NCBI RefSeq assembly: GCF_020524025.1
Contig: NZ_JAIVKN010000004.1
Span: forward strand, 1-64,000
Length of the DNA stretch: 64,000 nt
Origin: Halobacillus litoralis
GTDB lineage: Bacteria > Bacillota > Bacilli > Bacillales > Halobacillaceae
Reading direction: 5' to 3'
The position numbers and the translations under genes are program-made. Under the pieces are notes generated by a model. It worked only from the letters and a program-made list of their open reading frames with translations, did no database searches and had not been told where the DNA came from. Position 1 is the stretch's first letter. Each line of letters opens with the position of its first letter. Of the stretch, positions 8,864-18,769 are shown one piece after another.

Positions 8864-8894
8864 GAAAGTGCCCCCACTTAATGAAAAGTCAGGT

Positions 8895-9551
8895 TTACAT
8901 TTCTTCTTTGATTCCTTTGCGGACAAGCAGCCAGTTAGCTGGATAACTTGTAAGGAAACCAAGGATCATGGCAATCTGCATCATGAACCAATACGTAATT
9001 TCATTCGGTTTGGGTGGTTCTGTGAACAATACGTAGTGGACGATAGCCATCCATCCAAACATTCCAATTTCAAAGGCAATTAAAGAAAATGAATCTGCTT
9101 TAACCGCTGCTTTAATAGAACCCATTACTCCCTTACTTTTATCCATTGGGTAAATCGCGTAAAATTGAAAGATAATTCCAAAGATATACGCTAAGATAAA
9201 TTCAACCGTGTAGTGAGCAAATAAGGTTGAACCGGCAATCGTTAATCCAGTCAAAGCTACAATAGGAACCCCTACGGCGTCTCCAAGAGTACAGCCTGCG
9301 GAACAGTGGCTGGTGGAAACGAATACTTTTGCCGGGCGACCGCGGTTATCTTCGGTATCCAGGTTCTTTGCCTTTAACCGGCCCCACTTAAAGTATGTCC
9401 AAAGAGCGAAGGGGCCGAAAAACCAACCGTTGATTGGCCATACAACATTCATAACCTTCATCATTTGTGGGTGCCTGATGATATCAACTATGATGATAAG
9501 AGAAGAAAGAAGGCCAATCGCAAGTGCAATCCATGAAACAGCTACTAACAT
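8895..9551 (-). CDS. DUF4396 family membrane protein
   Basis: 218 aa with about six transmembrane helices. A central hydrophilic stretch near residues 80-90 contains SHCSAGCTLGD, a Cys/His cluster that could bind a metal. Length and motif fit DUF4396. It heads a two-gene unit with the broken methyltransferase and faces away from csoR. The function is unknown; the setting and the Cys/His motif suggest a link to copper or thiol stress. Confidence 0.75.
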   Translation of the reverse strand: MLVAVSWIALAIGLLSSLIIIVDIIRHPQMMKVMNVVWPINGWFFGPFALWTYFKWGRLKAKNLDTEDNRGRPAKVFVSTSHCSAGCTLGDAVGVPIVALTGLTIAGSTLFAHYTVEFILAYIFGIIFQFYAIYPMDKSKGVMGSIKAAVKADSFSLIAFEIGMFGWMAIVHYVLFTEPPKPNEITYWFMMQIAMILGFLTSYPANWLLVRKGIKEEM

Positions 9552-9651
9552 AAAAAATCACCTCTCCAATTATTACGGTACAGACTCAATACCCGGTAAT
9601 GGTATTTGAATAAACGTAGATTTTTTCTGACTAATCGTTGAACCGAAAAAG

Positions 9652-9681
9652 TTGACTCACAATACCATATAGGGGTATATT
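9652..9681 (+). promoter_or_regulatory. csoR-copA-copZ promoter with overlapping CsoR-like operator
   Basis: TTGACT (9652-9657), 18 bases, TATATT (9676-9681). The spacer holds ATACCATATAGGGGTAT (9663-9679), close to the GGGGGTATGGTA-type CsoR sites of Bacillus copZA. Binding of apo-CsoR here would block the promoter, giving autoregulated copper induction. Confidence 0.65.
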
Positions 9682-9706
9682 GAAAATGAATAGGGGGAAT
9701 GGAAGT

Positions 9707-10024
9707 ATGGCAGATGAATACTTTCCTGAAACGAGTAATAAAAAGCCTGTTAAACCTAGAACTGTCCAGGAAAAAGAAGCGGTTATGAACCGGTTGAAAA
9801 GAATAGAAGGCCAAGTAAGAGGGATACAGAAAATGGTGGAAGATGATCGGTATTGTGTCGATATCCTTATACAAATTTCAGCAATAGATAAAGCTTTAAA
9901 TAAAGTAGGTCATTCATTACTTGAACGTCACACTCATCACTGCGTAGCGGATGCTATTAAAAATGGTGACGGCGAGAAAGCCATTGATGAATTAATGAAG
10001 GTAGTCCAGCAATTCTCCAAATAG
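9707..10024 (+). CDS. csoR: Copper-sensing transcriptional repressor CsoR
   Basis: 105-aa all-helical DUF156 repressor. The Cu(I)-binding Cys-His-Cys set is visible: Cys in DDRYCVDIL, His and Cys in [11 protein letters not shown]. The DNA-contact part is [17 protein letters not shown]. The ATG at 9707 is chosen over a TTG 27 bases upstream because AGGGGG stands ahead of it. It is followed after 13 bases by copA, and the operator upstream suggests autoregulation. Released from DNA when Cu(I) binds. Confidence 0.92.
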   Translation: MADEYFPETSNKKPVKPRTVQEKEAVMNRLKRIEGQVRGIQKMVEDDRYCVDILIQISAIDKALNKVGHSLLERHTHHCVADAIKNGDGEKAIDELMKVVQQFSK

Positions 10025-10037
10025 GAGGGGTGTTTCT

Positions 10038-12443
10038 ATGAGTGAGCAAAAAGATATGAATATAGGAATTACCGGGATGACGTGCTCTGCCTGTTCAACA
10101 CGTATTGAGAAAGTATTGAACAAAATGGATGGCGTTGAGGCGAATGTGAATTTAACGATGGAAAAAGCGAGTATCCATTACGATGAGGAGCGCATTCAAC
10201 CTTCTGATATTACAGCAAAGATTGAAAAGCTGGGCTATGGTGTTCAGAAGGAACAGGTAGAGCTGGACATTCATGGAATGACGTGCTCGGCTTGTTCTGC
10301 GCGTATTCAGAAGGTATTGAACAAAATGGATGGTGTTGATCAAGCCACGATTAACCTGGCTACTGAGGCAGGTTTTGTTGAATACGAGCCAAATCGGGTA
10401 TCCGTGGATGATATCATCGCCAAAGTGAAGAAACTTGGCTATGATGCGGTGATTAAACAAGATCACGAGGAGCAGAAAGATTATAAGGAAGAAGAAATCA
10501 AGAAGAAGAAGCGCCAATTATGGTTCTCTGCTATTCTTTCCTTTCCATTGCTGTATACGATGATCGCTCATTTACCATGGGAGATTGGATTACCAGTTCC
10601 TGATATTCTAATGAATCCTTGGTTTCAATTTCTTCTTGCCACTCCCGTTCAGTTTTATATTGGTGCCAGGTTCTATATAGGAGCGTACCGGTCTTTAAGG
10701 AATAAAAGTGCGAATATGGATGTACTCGTTGCATTAGGGACATCTGCTGCTTATTTTTATAGTTTGGTTGAGGCTGTCCGCTGGCAGATCAATCCGCAGA
10801 TAATGCCTGAGCTTTATTTCGAAACAAGTGCAGTTCTCATTACTTTGATTCTTGTAGGGAAACTATTTGAATCCCTTGCAAAAGGGCGGACGACAGCAGC
10901 CTTAACAAAGCTTTTGAACCTTCAAGCGAAAGAGGCAACGATTCTCAAAGAGGGAGAAGAACAAAAGATTCCGGTCGATCAGGTAGAAGTCGGGGACATT
11001 TTGGTAGTTAAGCCAGGAGAAAAGATACCCGTGGATGGAAGTTTAGTTCGAGGGTCATCGTCTGTAGATGAGTCTATGATTACTGGGGAGTCCATTCCGG
11101 TGGAGAAAAATGAGGGCGACGCTGTCATTGGATCGACTATCAATAAAAACGGTACGGTTCAAATGAAAGCTGAGCGGGTAGGAAAAGACACGGCGCTTGC
11201 CGGCATCGTCAAAATTGTCGAGGAAGCTCAAGGCTCAAAAGCCCCTATTCAAAGAACAGCAGACATTATATCCGGGATTTTTGTTCCAATTGTCGTGGGA
11301 ATCGCTGTTCTTACGTTTATCATTTGGTATGCCTTTATCAATCCTGGGGAGCTGCCCGCAGCCCTTGAAGCTGCGATTGCTGTACTCGTCATTGCCTGCC
11401 CATGTGCACTGGGTCTTGCCACTCCTACATCCATCATGGTCGGAACCGGCAAAGGTGCCGAACAGGGGATTCTTTTTAAAGGTGGAGAATACTTAGAAGG
11501 AACCCAGAGTATTACCACTGTGCTATTAGATAAGACAGGGACAGTAACGAAAGGAAAGCCTGAGGTTACAGATGTTGTTGCTTTTTCAGACGATGAAGAA
11601 GAGTGGCTGGCAGATCTAATTGCTGCAGAGAAAGCGTCGGAACACCCCCTGGCCGAGGCTATAGTCACCTACGGGAAAGAACAGAACGCCGCACTTAAGG
11701 AAGCGGATCATTTTGAAGCTATACCTGGTTATGGTATTTATGCAGAGGTGGAAGGCAGACAAGTCTTTGTGGGGACTAGGAAATTGATGGAACGTGAAGG
11801 TTTTTCTTATCAAACGTATGAAGAGGCGTTTTCAAAGTTGGAGCATGAGGGAAAAACCGTTATGTTTATAGCTGTCGAGCAGGAAATTAAGGGGTATATT
11901 GCGGTCGCTGACACCGTTAAAGCTACCTCTAAGCAGGCTGTTTCCGACCTGAAAAAATTAGGGATTCAAGTATTTATGGTTACAGGAGATAACGAGCGTA
12001 CGGCTAAAGCGATTGCTGAACAAGTTGGGATTGACGGTGTTTTTGCCGAAGTCTTACCAGAAGAAAAAGCAGAGAAAGTAAAAGAACTACAAAAGCAGGG
12101 GCAGAAAGTTGCGATGGTCGGCGATGGAATCAATGATGCTCCTTCTCTAGCTACGGCTGACATTGGGATTGCCATTGGGACTGGGACGGATGTTGCTATT
12201 GAAACAGCAGACATTACGCTGATCGGTGGAGATCTTGAACATCTGAGCAAAGCCATCCAACTAAGTCGAAAGACAATGAAGAATATCCGCCAAAACTTGT
12301 TTTGGGCACTCGCCTACAATACTGCCGGAATCCCGGTAGCTGCAATTGGATTGTTAGCCCCATGGGTGGCTGGTGCAGCTATGGCATTTAGTTCTGTAAG
12401 TGTTGTCAGCAATTCCCTTCGGTTGAAACGGGTGAAAATATAA
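10038..12443 (+). CDS. copA: Copper-exporting P1B-1 ATPase CopA
   Basis: 801-aa P-type ATPase. Two N-terminal heavy-metal domains each carry GMTCSACS (first Cys pair C16/C19, second near residues 83-86). The transmembrane metal site is CPC (C454-P455-C456), the phosphorylated Asp is in DKTGTVTKG (D498), and HP is in [16 protein letters not shown] marks the hinge. The C-terminal membrane helices carry the conserved Asn-Tyr/Ser residues ([24 protein letters not shown]). It pumps Cu(I) out of the cytosol, receiving it from CopZ encoded next. Full length and intact. Confidence 0.95.
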   Translation: MSEQKDMNIGITGMTCSACSTRIEKVLNKMDGVEANVNLTMEKASIHYDEERIQPSDITAKIEKLGYGVQKEQVELDIHGMTCSACSARIQKVLNKMDGVDQATINLATEAGFVEYEPNRVSVDDIIAKVKKLGYDAVIKQDHEEQKDYKEEEIKKKKRQLWFSAILSFPLLYTMIAHLPWEIGLPVPDILMNPWFQFLLATPVQFYIGARFYIGAYRSLRNKSANMDVLVALGTSAAYFYSLVEAVRWQINPQIMPELYFETSAVLITLILVGKLFESLAKGRTTAALTKLLNLQAKEATILKEGEEQKIPVDQVEVGDILVVKPGEKIPVDGSLVRGSSSVDESMITGESIPVEKNEGDAVIGSTINKNGTVQMKAERVGKDTALAGIVKIVEEAQGSKAPIQRTADIISGIFVPIVVGIAVLTFIIWYAFINPGELPAALEAAIAVLVIACPCALGLATPTSIMVGTGKGAEQGILFKGGEYLEGTQSITTVLLDKTGTVTKGKPEVTDVVAFSDDEEEWLADLIAAEKASEHPLAEAIVTYGKEQNAALKEADHFEAIPGYGIYAEVEGRQVFVGTRKLMEREGFSYQTYEEAFSKLEHEGKTVMFIAVEQEIKGYIAVADTVKATSKQAVSDLKKLGIQVFMVTGDNERTAKAIAEQVGIDGVFAEVLPEEKAEKVKELQKQGQKVAMVGDGINDAPSLATADIGIAIGTGTDVAIETADITLIGGDLEHLSKAIQLSRKTMKNIRQNLFWALAYNTAGIPVAAIGLLAPWVAGAAMAFSSVSVVSNSLRLKRVKI

Positions 12444-12467
12444 AGAAACGAGAAAGGATGAAACGAT

Positions 12468-12671
12468 ATGCAAACATCGATTAAGGTTGAAGGAATGACG
12501 TGCGGACATTGTGAAAAAGCGGTTAAAGGTGCTCTAAAGGAGATCGATGGAGTACAAGAGGTTCACGTAAACTTGGAGACAGGGAATGTCGATATTTCTG
12601 CAGATGAGAAAGTCAGCGAACAAGAAATGGCTGAAGCTATCGAAGAACAGGGATATGATGTCGTTTCATAA
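12468..12671 (+). CDS. copZ: Copper chaperone CopZ
   Basis: 67-aa single heavy-metal-associated domain with MTCGHCEKAV (metal Cys pair), beta-alpha-beta-beta-alpha-beta pattern and the usual length of 69 or so. It delivers Cu(I) to CopA. It starts 25 bases after copA behind AGAAAGGATG and is followed by a terminator. Confidence 0.93.
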   Translation: MQTSIKVEGMTCGHCEKAVKGALKEIDGVQEVHVNLETGNVDISADEKVSEQEMAEAIEEQGYDVVS

Positions 12672-12687
12672 ATTGCATTAAAAAACT

Positions 12688-12732
12688 AAAAGCCTGAAGC
12701 TGCGACAAAGGTTGTACCTTCAGGCTTTTTTA
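12688..12732 (+). terminator. Terminator of csoR-copA-copZ operon
   Basis: 12-bp arms AAAAGCCTGAAG and complement (12688-12699 / 12718-12729) followed by Ts. Confidence 0.85.
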
Positions 12733-12825
12733 TATTTAGATGTAGGTTTAAGAAATAACAAAATGCTTCCTGCTTTCTCAAATATTTTTTGAGGATTCGA
12801 TGAGATTCTTAAAGGAGTGTAGGGT

Positions 12826-13767
12826 ATGAAAGTGAAATTCATGTTAATAGCAATGGCTGCTCTTGCCACTATGGCGGGGTGCAGTGGTCAATCAGAAGGA
12901 ACGGAAAGTAACTCAAAGGATACAGGAGAGGAATCATTACAGGCAGTTACAGAGTCATTCAATGGTTCGTTAGAGCATGTTCATGGGATAGGATATATCG
13001 ATGAAGAGACGATTGCATATGCTGCGCATTCAGGGATCAAGCTTTACCAGGATGGGGAGTGGCTGGAATCTACCTATCACAAAAATGACTATATGGGCTT
13101 TAATGTAGTAGATAACGGCTTTTATACATCCGGTCATCCGGGCGGTGAAAGCGATCTGCCTAATCCAATAGGACTTCAAAAAGGAGAGATCACAGAAGAA
13201 AGATTGTCAGCTCTTGCTTTTGAAGGGGAAAGTGATTTCCATGTGATGGGTGTAGGAGCAAGGAATCATACGGTTTATGTATTGAACGAGCACCCTAATT
13301 CTGAGATGGAAAAGGGCCTTTATAAAACCACCAATGACGGCAAGGATTGGGAGGAAATTGCAGCAGAGAACTTAGGGGGGAAAATTTATCAAGTGGCTGT
13401 GCACCCGGATGACGAGAATGTCTTGGCAGCAGCAGGTTCGAAAGGGATTTACTTAAGTGAAGACGGAGGAGAAACCTTCACGATGATTTCTGAGCAGGGA
13501 CAAGGAAGCGGTTTGTACTTCACCAAGGATCGATTATATTACGGTCTTTATACAGGAGAGCCCTCGTTGAATGTGTATAATTGGAAGGATCAATCAAAAG
13601 AAGAGATAAAGCTCCCTGAGTTAAAGGATGATGCTGTCCTGTATTTCTCCAAGAACCCGGATGCGGGTGATGAACTTGTCTTATTCACAATAAAGGGAAG
13701 CAGCTATGTAACTTCAGACTCTGGAGAAACATGGGAGCAAATTATCGACCAAGGTAAAATTAAATAA
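12826..13767 (+). CDS. BNR/sortilin-like lipoprotein (F510_1955 type)
   Basis: 313 aa. The signal peptide ends in the lipobox MAGCSG (Cys at about 19), followed by a low-complexity acidic linker. The body shows repeated beta-propeller elements with BNR/Asp-box motifs: GLYKTTNDGKDWEEI, IYLSEDGGETFTMI, SYVTSDSGETWEQI. These proteins are annotated as F510_1955-family glycosyl hydrolases, but no glycosidase residues can be pointed to here. They recur next to copper genes. Surface-anchored; the function is unproven. AAAGGAGTGTAGGGT precedes the ATG. Confidence 0.75.
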   Translation: MKVKFMLIAMAALATMAGCSGQSEGTESNSKDTGEESLQAVTESFNGSLEHVHGIGYIDEETIAYAAHSGIKLYQDGEWLESTYHKNDYMGFNVVDNGFYTSGHPGGESDLPNPIGLQKGEITEERLSALAFEGESDFHVMGVGARNHTVYVLNEHPNSEMEKGLYKTTNDGKDWEEIAAENLGGKIYQVAVHPDDENVLAAAGSKGIYLSEDGGETFTMISEQGQGSGLYFTKDRLYYGLYTGEPSLNVYNWKDQSKEEIKLPELKDDAVLYFSKNPDAGDELVLFTIKGSSYVTSDSGETWEQIIDQGKIK

Positions 13768-13962
13768 AAAAGTTTGAGCAACAGTCAGCCTGTTGATATG
13801 GGATCCTTTATTTCTCCCATAGAAGATTTTTACGTAGGGGAATCTTTGATTGTAATAAAAAAAGGTCTGCCATTTCAATTCCTGGACAAATCATACCAAG
13901 GTACTCTATGGATGATAACCTAATAAAGAGAAAATGTAATATTTTTTCCATTTATGTTTAAT

Positions 13963-13993
13963 TATACCGGTATAGGGTTACCATACCTATGTA
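13963..13993 (+). promoter_or_regulatory. Palindrome and CsoR-like site ahead of copper storage gene
   Basis: TATACCGGTATA (13963-13974) is a perfect 12-bp palindrome. It continues into GGGTTACCATACC, which resembles the CsoR-like sites at 6.38, 9.66 and 14.43 kb. It sits about 30-58 bases before the csp start, where a regulator could control it. Confidence 0.5.
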
Positions 13994-14020
13994 TTTAAAT
14001 TTAAAAGGAGGAGATTAGTT

Positions 14021-14347
14021 ATGTCCCATGAACAGTACCAGTCTGCTATTCAATCTCTACATGAGTGTATGGAGGCTTGTAATCACTGCTATGATGCCTG
14101 TCTGCAAGAAGAAGACATCAAAATGATGGCTCAATGCATTCGTCTGGATAGAGAATGTGCAGATATTTGTGCTTATCTTGAACAGTCCTTAGTTAGAGGA
14201 ACTCCTTTTGCAGCGGAACTGGCTGGTGTTTGTGCTCAAATTTGTGAAGCTTGTGGAAATGAATGCAAGAAACATGATCATGACCATTGTCAAAAGTGTG
14301 CAGATGCATGTTTCAAGTGCGCGGATGCATGTAAGAGCATTGCATAA
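14021..14347 (+). CDS. Cytosolic copper storage protein (Csp3/YhjQ family)
   Basis: 108 aa, the same length as B. subtilis YhjQ (Csp3). Sixteen cysteines are spaced mainly as CxxxC and CxxC along predicted helices (HECMEACNHCYDAC near the start; CQKCADACFKCADAC at the end), as in four-helix bundles that bind many Cu(I) ions in their core. There is no signal peptide, so it is cytosolic. AAAGGAGGAG precedes the ATG. It stands between the operator-like palindrome and copB. Confidence 0.88.
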   Translation: MSHEQYQSAIQSLHECMEACNHCYDACLQEEDIKMMAQCIRLDRECADICAYLEQSLVRGTPFAAELAGVCAQICEACGNECKKHDHDHCQKCADACFKCADACKSIA

Positions 14348-14420
14348 GATACTTACGAATAGAGGAATAACTAGGACTAGCACTTGTGCTGGTCTTTTTT
14401 TCTTGAGAAATTGGTGTTTA

Positions 14421-14456
14421 TATATACCCCTACGAGGTAAAGGTATTATATAAAAA
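14421..14456 (+). promoter_or_regulatory. CsoR-like operator/promoter of copB
   Basis: ATACCCCTACGAGGTAAAGGTATTATATA lies about 40 bases before the copB start. Its reverse complement contains TAGGGGTAT, also present in the csoR operator at 9.67 kb. TATTATA could serve as the -10 box. Confidence 0.5.
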
Positions 14457-14490
14457 GATTTTACTTATAAAAAAGATTGGAGGATTTACA

Positions 14491-16554
14491 GTGATAGATG
14501 ACCACCATAATCATGAAAAACAAAATGAAGGCCATGATGAACATGGAAATAAGGAACATGACCATGAACACCATGGGCATGAAGGTGACGACCATCATGG
14601 TCATGAGGGGCACGATCATGGGGCGATGGTTGAGAATTTTAAGAAGAGGTTTTATATATCTTTAATCGTAACCTTACCTATATTGATTTTGTCTCCAATG
14701 ATTCAGGATTTTATTGGTCTGGATATATCTTTTCCTTATGACCAATATGTTTTATTTGGCTTGGCAACTTTTGTGTTTTTCTATGGTGGCTGGCCTTTTA
14801 TTACAGGGGCAATAGATGAATTGAAACAAAAGAATCCTGGCATGATGACTCTGATAGGGCTGGCGATTGTTGTGGCTTATGTATATAGTTCTCTCGTGGT
14901 TTTTGGATGGTCAGGCAGGAATTTCTTTTGGGAGCTTGCGACATTAATCGATATTATGTTGCTGGGCCACTGGATTGAAATGAAGTCTGTTATGGGAGCT
15001 TCAAATGCTTTACAGGAATTAGTCAAACTAATGCCCAATGAAGCTCATCGATTAACAGAAAATGGGGAAACAGAAGATGTCCCATTAAGTGAACTTCAAT
15101 CGGAGGACCTTGTTCTCGTAAAACCGGGTGAGAAGATCCCGGTAGATGGAGAAATTACAGATGGTAAGTCTGCTATTGATGAATCAATGCTTACTGGAGA
15201 ATCTGTACCTGTAGAAAAAGAAGCGGAAGATGAGGTTATCGGTGGATCAATAAACAAAGAAGGCAGCCTTACGATTCAAGTGAAAAAAACTGGGGATGAT
15301 ACGTATTTATCTCAAGTCATTGAGTTAGTACAAGAAGCTCAGAACTCAAAATCCAGAGCTCAGGACTTCGCCAATCGCGCAGCGAAGTGGCTCTTTTATT
15401 TAGCGCTGGGGGCAGGTATAGCGACATTTATCATTTGGATAGCTTTAGGGTATTCTTTTGATGTAGCTTTAGAACGTATGGTAACCGTTATGGTAATAAC
15501 CTGCCCGCATGCTCTAGGTCTTGCAGCACCACTGGTAGTGGCCGTTTCTACTTCGTTGTCAGCTAAGCAGGGGCTTTTAATAAGAAATCGAACTCAATTC
15601 GAAAATGCAAGAAATATAGACGCCGTCATATTTGATAAGACAGGTACGTTAACCAAAGGTGAATTTGGTGTCACGAATATCATTTCGAATGAATATGAGG
15701 AAAATGATGTGTTGTATTGGGCAGCAAGTGTCGAGCAAAACTCTGAACACCCTCTAGCTAGGGGGATACTCGAAAAAGCCCGGGAACAAGAGATATCCCT
15801 TGGGAAGGTAGAGGATTTTGAATCCATAACTGGTAAAGGATTAAGAGGGTCTGTTGACGGAAGAGAAGTAAAAGTCATGAGTCCTGGTTACATGAAAGAT
15901 GAAGGGTATTCGTATGATACAGATTCCCTCAATGAATTATCGGAAGAAGGCAAAACAGTGGTCTTTGTTTTGCTGGATGACCAATTCATTGGTATGGCCG
16001 CGCTGGCAGATATGGTACGGGACTCTGCAAAAGAAGCGATAGCAGAACTAAAATCAAACAACATTCATTCCGTCATGCTTACGGGAGATAACCAAAAAGT
16101 GGCGAACTGGGTCGCCAAACAGCTGGATATTGACGAAGTTTATGCTGAAGTTTTACCGGATTATAAAGCTGATAAAGTGAAGGAAGTTCAGTCCAAAGGA
16201 AGAAAAGTTGCAATGACTGGAGATGGAATTAATGATGCGCCAGCCTTGGCGACAGCAGATGTAGGCATAGCCATTGGAAGTGGGACGGATGTGGCCGTTG
16301 AAACGGCAGATATTGTCCTTGTAAAAAGTAATCCCAAAGACATTGTTTCCATTGTAAGCTTATCTAAAAATACGTATAAGAAGATGGTGCAGAACCTCTG
16401 GTGGGCAGCAGGTTACAACATTTTTGCAATCCCTTTAGCAGCAGGAGTTTTAGCTCCAATTGGCATTGTACTCAGCCCTGCAGTGGGAGCCGTTTTAATG
16501 AGTTTAAGTACAGTTGTTGTTGCCATTAATGCGAAACTGTTAAAGGCAGACTAA
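14491..16554 (+). CDS. copB: CopB-type copper/silver P1B-3 ATPase
   Basis: 687-aa P-type ATPase with a His-rich N-terminus (about 20 His in the first 50 residues) in place of Cys-type metal domains. The transmembrane motif is CPH (C338-P-H340), the marker of the CopB group. The phosphorylated Asp is D382 in DKTGTLTKG; SEHPLARG and GDGINDAP follow. It exports Cu(I)/Cu(II) or Ag(I). GTG start with TTGGAGGA six bases ahead. Having both CPC and CPH pumps in one cluster points to strong copper resistance. Confidence 0.92.
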   Translation: MIDDHHNHEKQNEGHDEHGNKEHDHEHHGHEGDDHHGHEGHDHGAMVENFKKRFYISLIVTLPILILSPMIQDFIGLDISFPYDQYVLFGLATFVFFYGGWPFITGAIDELKQKNPGMMTLIGLAIVVAYVYSSLVVFGWSGRNFFWELATLIDIMLLGHWIEMKSVMGASNALQELVKLMPNEAHRLTENGETEDVPLSELQSEDLVLVKPGEKIPVDGEITDGKSAIDESMLTGESVPVEKEAEDEVIGGSINKEGSLTIQVKKTGDDTYLSQVIELVQEAQNSKSRAQDFANRAAKWLFYLALGAGIATFIIWIALGYSFDVALERMVTVMVITCPHALGLAAPLVVAVSTSLSAKQGLLIRNRTQFENARNIDAVIFDKTGTLTKGEFGVTNIISNEYEENDVLYWAASVEQNSEHPLARGILEKAREQEISLGKVEDFESITGKGLRGSVDGREVKVMSPGYMKDEGYSYDTDSLNELSEEGKTVVFVLLDDQFIGMAALADMVRDSAKEAIAELKSNNIHSVMLTGDNQKVANWVAKQLDIDEVYAEVLPDYKADKVKEVQSKGRKVAMTGDGINDAPALATADVGIAIGSGTDVAVETADIVLVKSNPKDIVSIVSLSKNTYKKMVQNLWWAAGYNIFAIPLAAGVLAPIGIVLSPAVGAVLMSLSTVVVAINAKLLKAD

Positions 16555-16556
16555 TG

Positions 16557-16592
16557 AAGCGAGGCAAAGAAGATTCTTTGCCTCGTCTTTAT
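16557..16592. terminator. Bidirectional terminator after copB
   Basis: GAGGCAAAGAA and TTCTTTGCCTC arms between converging genes, flanked by a T-rich tail. Confidence 0.7.
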
Positions 16593-17155
16593 GATGAATG
16601 ATGATTGTGAGGGCCTTGGTCATATATAGGCTTATCGACAATCCAACTTCCACCTAATAAAAAACCAACCACCAACAAGAAAACAAGAAATGGTCTGAGT
16701 AACCATTTTTTTGATTGAATAGATTGCTCAGTACAAGAAGTGGCTGCGAACATTGGATACAAAATCAAAGAACACACAGCTATTGTAATAAATATCTTAA
16801 TTAGAATAATGGATTCGGGAATTGAGATCATCTCTCCCAGCATTGCCCCCATCATCCCACCCATTAAACCGGCTGAAAGTCCCTCAATAAAGGAAACTAT
16901 ACCTAACTTCCAGTTGCAGATCCCTCCAATAAAAGCTCCTGATGATATTCCTAATATTGTAGAAAAGAATAAATCCCCTTGAAAAATTGAACCAAGCAAT
17001 AATCCTGCTACAAGGCCACTACTTGTCCCAGAAACCATCGAGATGGCCATCCGCTGGCTGTGGTGAAGATTGGTCTGAAATCTTCCCGTCAATAGGGGGG
17101 AGAGTATTACAACGATTAGTAATGACAAAGCTGTAAAAATATAAAAATTGATCAT
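16589..17155 (-). CDS. Glycine-rich polytopic membrane protein, function unknown
   Basis: 188 aa with five or six hydrophobic helices. Glycine-rich helix-packing segments (GLVAGLLLGS, SAGLMGGMMGAMLGEM) occupy the middle and the C-terminus is His-containing (GPHNHHSS). No family recognised with confidence. It converges on copB and shares its terminator. The end-of-cluster position and terminal His residues hint at, but do not prove, a metal role. ATG behind GAGGAGAATAGGG. Confidence 0.6.
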   Translation of the reverse strand: MINFYIFTALSLLIVVILSPLLTGRFQTNLHHSQRMAISMVSGTSSGLVAGLLLGSIFQGDLFFSTILGISSGAFIGGICNWKLGIVSFIEGLSAGLMGGMMGAMLGEMISIPESIILIKIFITIAVCSLILYPMFAATSCTEQSIQSKKWLLRPFLVFLLVVGFLLGGSWIVDKPIYDQGPHNHHSS

Positions 17156-17525
17156 CCCTATTCTCCTCTAACTCATGAGTCTCTTAATTAACTTTATGAT
17201 GAATGGATTGGAATTATTTTTTTATAGCTGATAATTTATGGAACATCACTGTGAGTGCGTTGGAGTTAAAAAAGAAAATATTAATACAAGTGTGCTTTTT
17301 TTACAATTATCAGTTCTCTCTAGTCGCCACACTACAGAATCTTTTTGCGCTATGTAATACTTTCTAATTACCTTCCTAAGTATTTATTAGGAAAATATTC
17401 GGGGTTTTGTTATATAATTTTATAAGTATCTTAATTTCTAATATTGCAATCAAAGGAACCCACCTCTTGTGGTTAAGGATCAAATGAATACAAGTAAGCA
17501 TCACTAAAATAAGAAGGTGAATGGC
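17156..17525. other. Intergenic region, 370 bases
   Basis: Very AT-rich. The segment TATATAATTTTATAAG near 17412-17427 could hold a -10 box for the next gene. No ORF, repeat or strong hairpin was seen. Confidence 0.3.
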
Positions 17526-17966
17526 ATGTTTGACCATTTATTTTTATCGTTTATCTGGCTGCTTATTGCTTATCATGTTGTTACTTTCATTGCTATCGGA
17601 CACATGTACATTTTCCATAGGGTCTTCCATGTCCCTAACGCGAAAGAGGCAGGTACCACACCTATGAAATCGCCCGCCTATCAAAAAACACTTCCTTATC
17701 AAGCTTTATACAATGTTATTGTCTTTCCAATCTTTTTGTGGCTGTACGTTAGAGGAATCGAAACGGATAATCTGAAACAATTGATGTTTCATACCGTCAT
17801 TCAATGGACCGCAATATCTATCATCCTGGATTATATCTTCTGGGTGCTGATTCCGCACAAATACAGATTTACACATCGGGAGTTCTATATCGGTTACCAA
17901 CCATGGATCACGCTGATTTATCTGGCGATTTTCATCAGTCATTACATTGTAGGTGTTTTTCTCTGA
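17526..17966 (+). CDS. Four-TM membrane protein, function unknown
   Basis: About 146 aa, four transmembrane helices with a hydrophilic loop at residues 33-55. Several conserved-looking aromatic/His residues occur (GHMYIFHRVFH, HKYRFTHREFYIGYQPW). The ATG at 17526 has AAGAAGG seven bases ahead and is preferred to the GTG nine bases upstream. The CPBP protease gene begins 16 bases later, so the two form an operon. No family recognised. Confidence 0.6.
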   Translation: MFDHLFLSFIWLLIAYHVVTFIAIGHMYIFHRVFHVPNAKEAGTTPMKSPAYQKTLPYQALYNVIVFPIFLWLYVRGIETDNLKQLMFHTVIQWTAISIILDYIFWVLIPHKYRFTHREFYIGYQPWITLIYLAIFISHYIVGVFL

Positions 17967-17982
17967 TAAAGGGGGTAGGGAC

Positions 17983-18627
17983 ATGAATCAAAGGAATCGC
18001 ACGGATCGCGCGTTTTATGAGATGGTTGTCATCGCAGGATTAATGCTTTTATCTGTTCTTTTTGTACCATCCGCTCTGGGTCTTCTCTCTATTCTGCCTA
18101 TCATTTATGTGTTTGTTGAACGCCGGGTGAGACATAGGACCAAAGAAAGTATCGGTTTCAAAAGAAAACGATTGTACCAGGATCTTTTATCTGTCCTGCC
18201 GACCTTTCTTCTCGTGAGCTTTGCGCTTCCTGTTGCCTATTTCTTTATCTTCACTTATTCCTCACCTGCCCTGCTTGAACACATCGAAAAGAGAGTGGAT
18301 ATACTGAGTGCCTTTAACGGTGCCTGGCCCTTGGCCATTCTGCTTTTTGCCCTTGGCGAGGAAATCGTTTTTCGTGGTCTGATTCAAGCGCGATTGAACT
18401 GGAAAATGCGTCCGGCATACGCGATTGTTCTTAGTTCCATCCTTTTCTCCGTCATGCATTTGACTGAAGGGAGTTCTGTTGTTGTAACTGTAGATTTAGC
18501 GACGATATTTTTGGACAGTATCCTTTTTGGCTGCTTATTTTTTCGAACGAACAATCTTTATATTTCATGGCTCGCTCATGCACTGGCCAACCTTACGGGC
18601 GCCTTTCTGCTTTTTTTCTTCCTATAA
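17983..18627 (+). CDS. CPBP-family intramembrane metalloprotease (Abi/CAAX-like)
   Basis: 214 aa, six to seven transmembrane helices. The three CPBP motifs are visible: EEIVFRG (Glu-Glu...Arg, near residue 125), SILFSVMHL (His, near 160) and WLAHALANL (His, near 200). Bacterial members are membrane proteases linked to peptide maturation, immunity or regulated proteolysis. The ATG at 17983 follows AAAGGGGGTAGGG. Substrate not evident. Confidence 0.8.
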   Translation: MNQRNRTDRAFYEMVVIAGLMLLSVLFVPSALGLLSILPIIYVFVERRVRHRTKESIGFKRKRLYQDLLSVLPTFLLVSFALPVAYFFIFTYSSPALLEHIEKRVDILSAFNGAWPLAILLFALGEEIVFRGLIQARLNWKMRPAYAIVLSSILFSVMHLTEGSSVVVTVDLATIFLDSILFGCLFFRTNNLYISWLAHALANLTGAFLLFFFL

Positions 18628-18710
18628 ATTGAAATGCCCCTTTTCTTGTCGATGACCATTTAGGCATGGCAGGGGAGATGTCTATGTATATTTTGGTATC
18701 TCTAATAAAC

Positions 18711-18762
18711 AAAAGAAGCCGGCCTCCCGCATAAAGGAGAGACCAACTTCTTTGTTTTTTTA
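18711..18762 (-). terminator. Terminator of gbsU (minus strand)
   Basis: On the minus strand AAAGAAGTTGGTCTCTCC pairs imperfectly with GGGAGGCCGGCTTCTTT around a short loop, just downstream of the betaine-binding protein gene. Confidence 0.6.
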
Positions 18763-18769
18763 TATGTCT

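Noticed and set aside
11249-11668. 139-codon Ser/Ala-rich frame antisense to copA
   Set aside because: Shadow of the conserved CPC and DKTG coding region; no start signal.
14208-14453. 81-codon frame overlapping the copper storage gene
   Set aside because: Different frame of a clear Csp gene, with no ribosome site; it runs into the copB operator.
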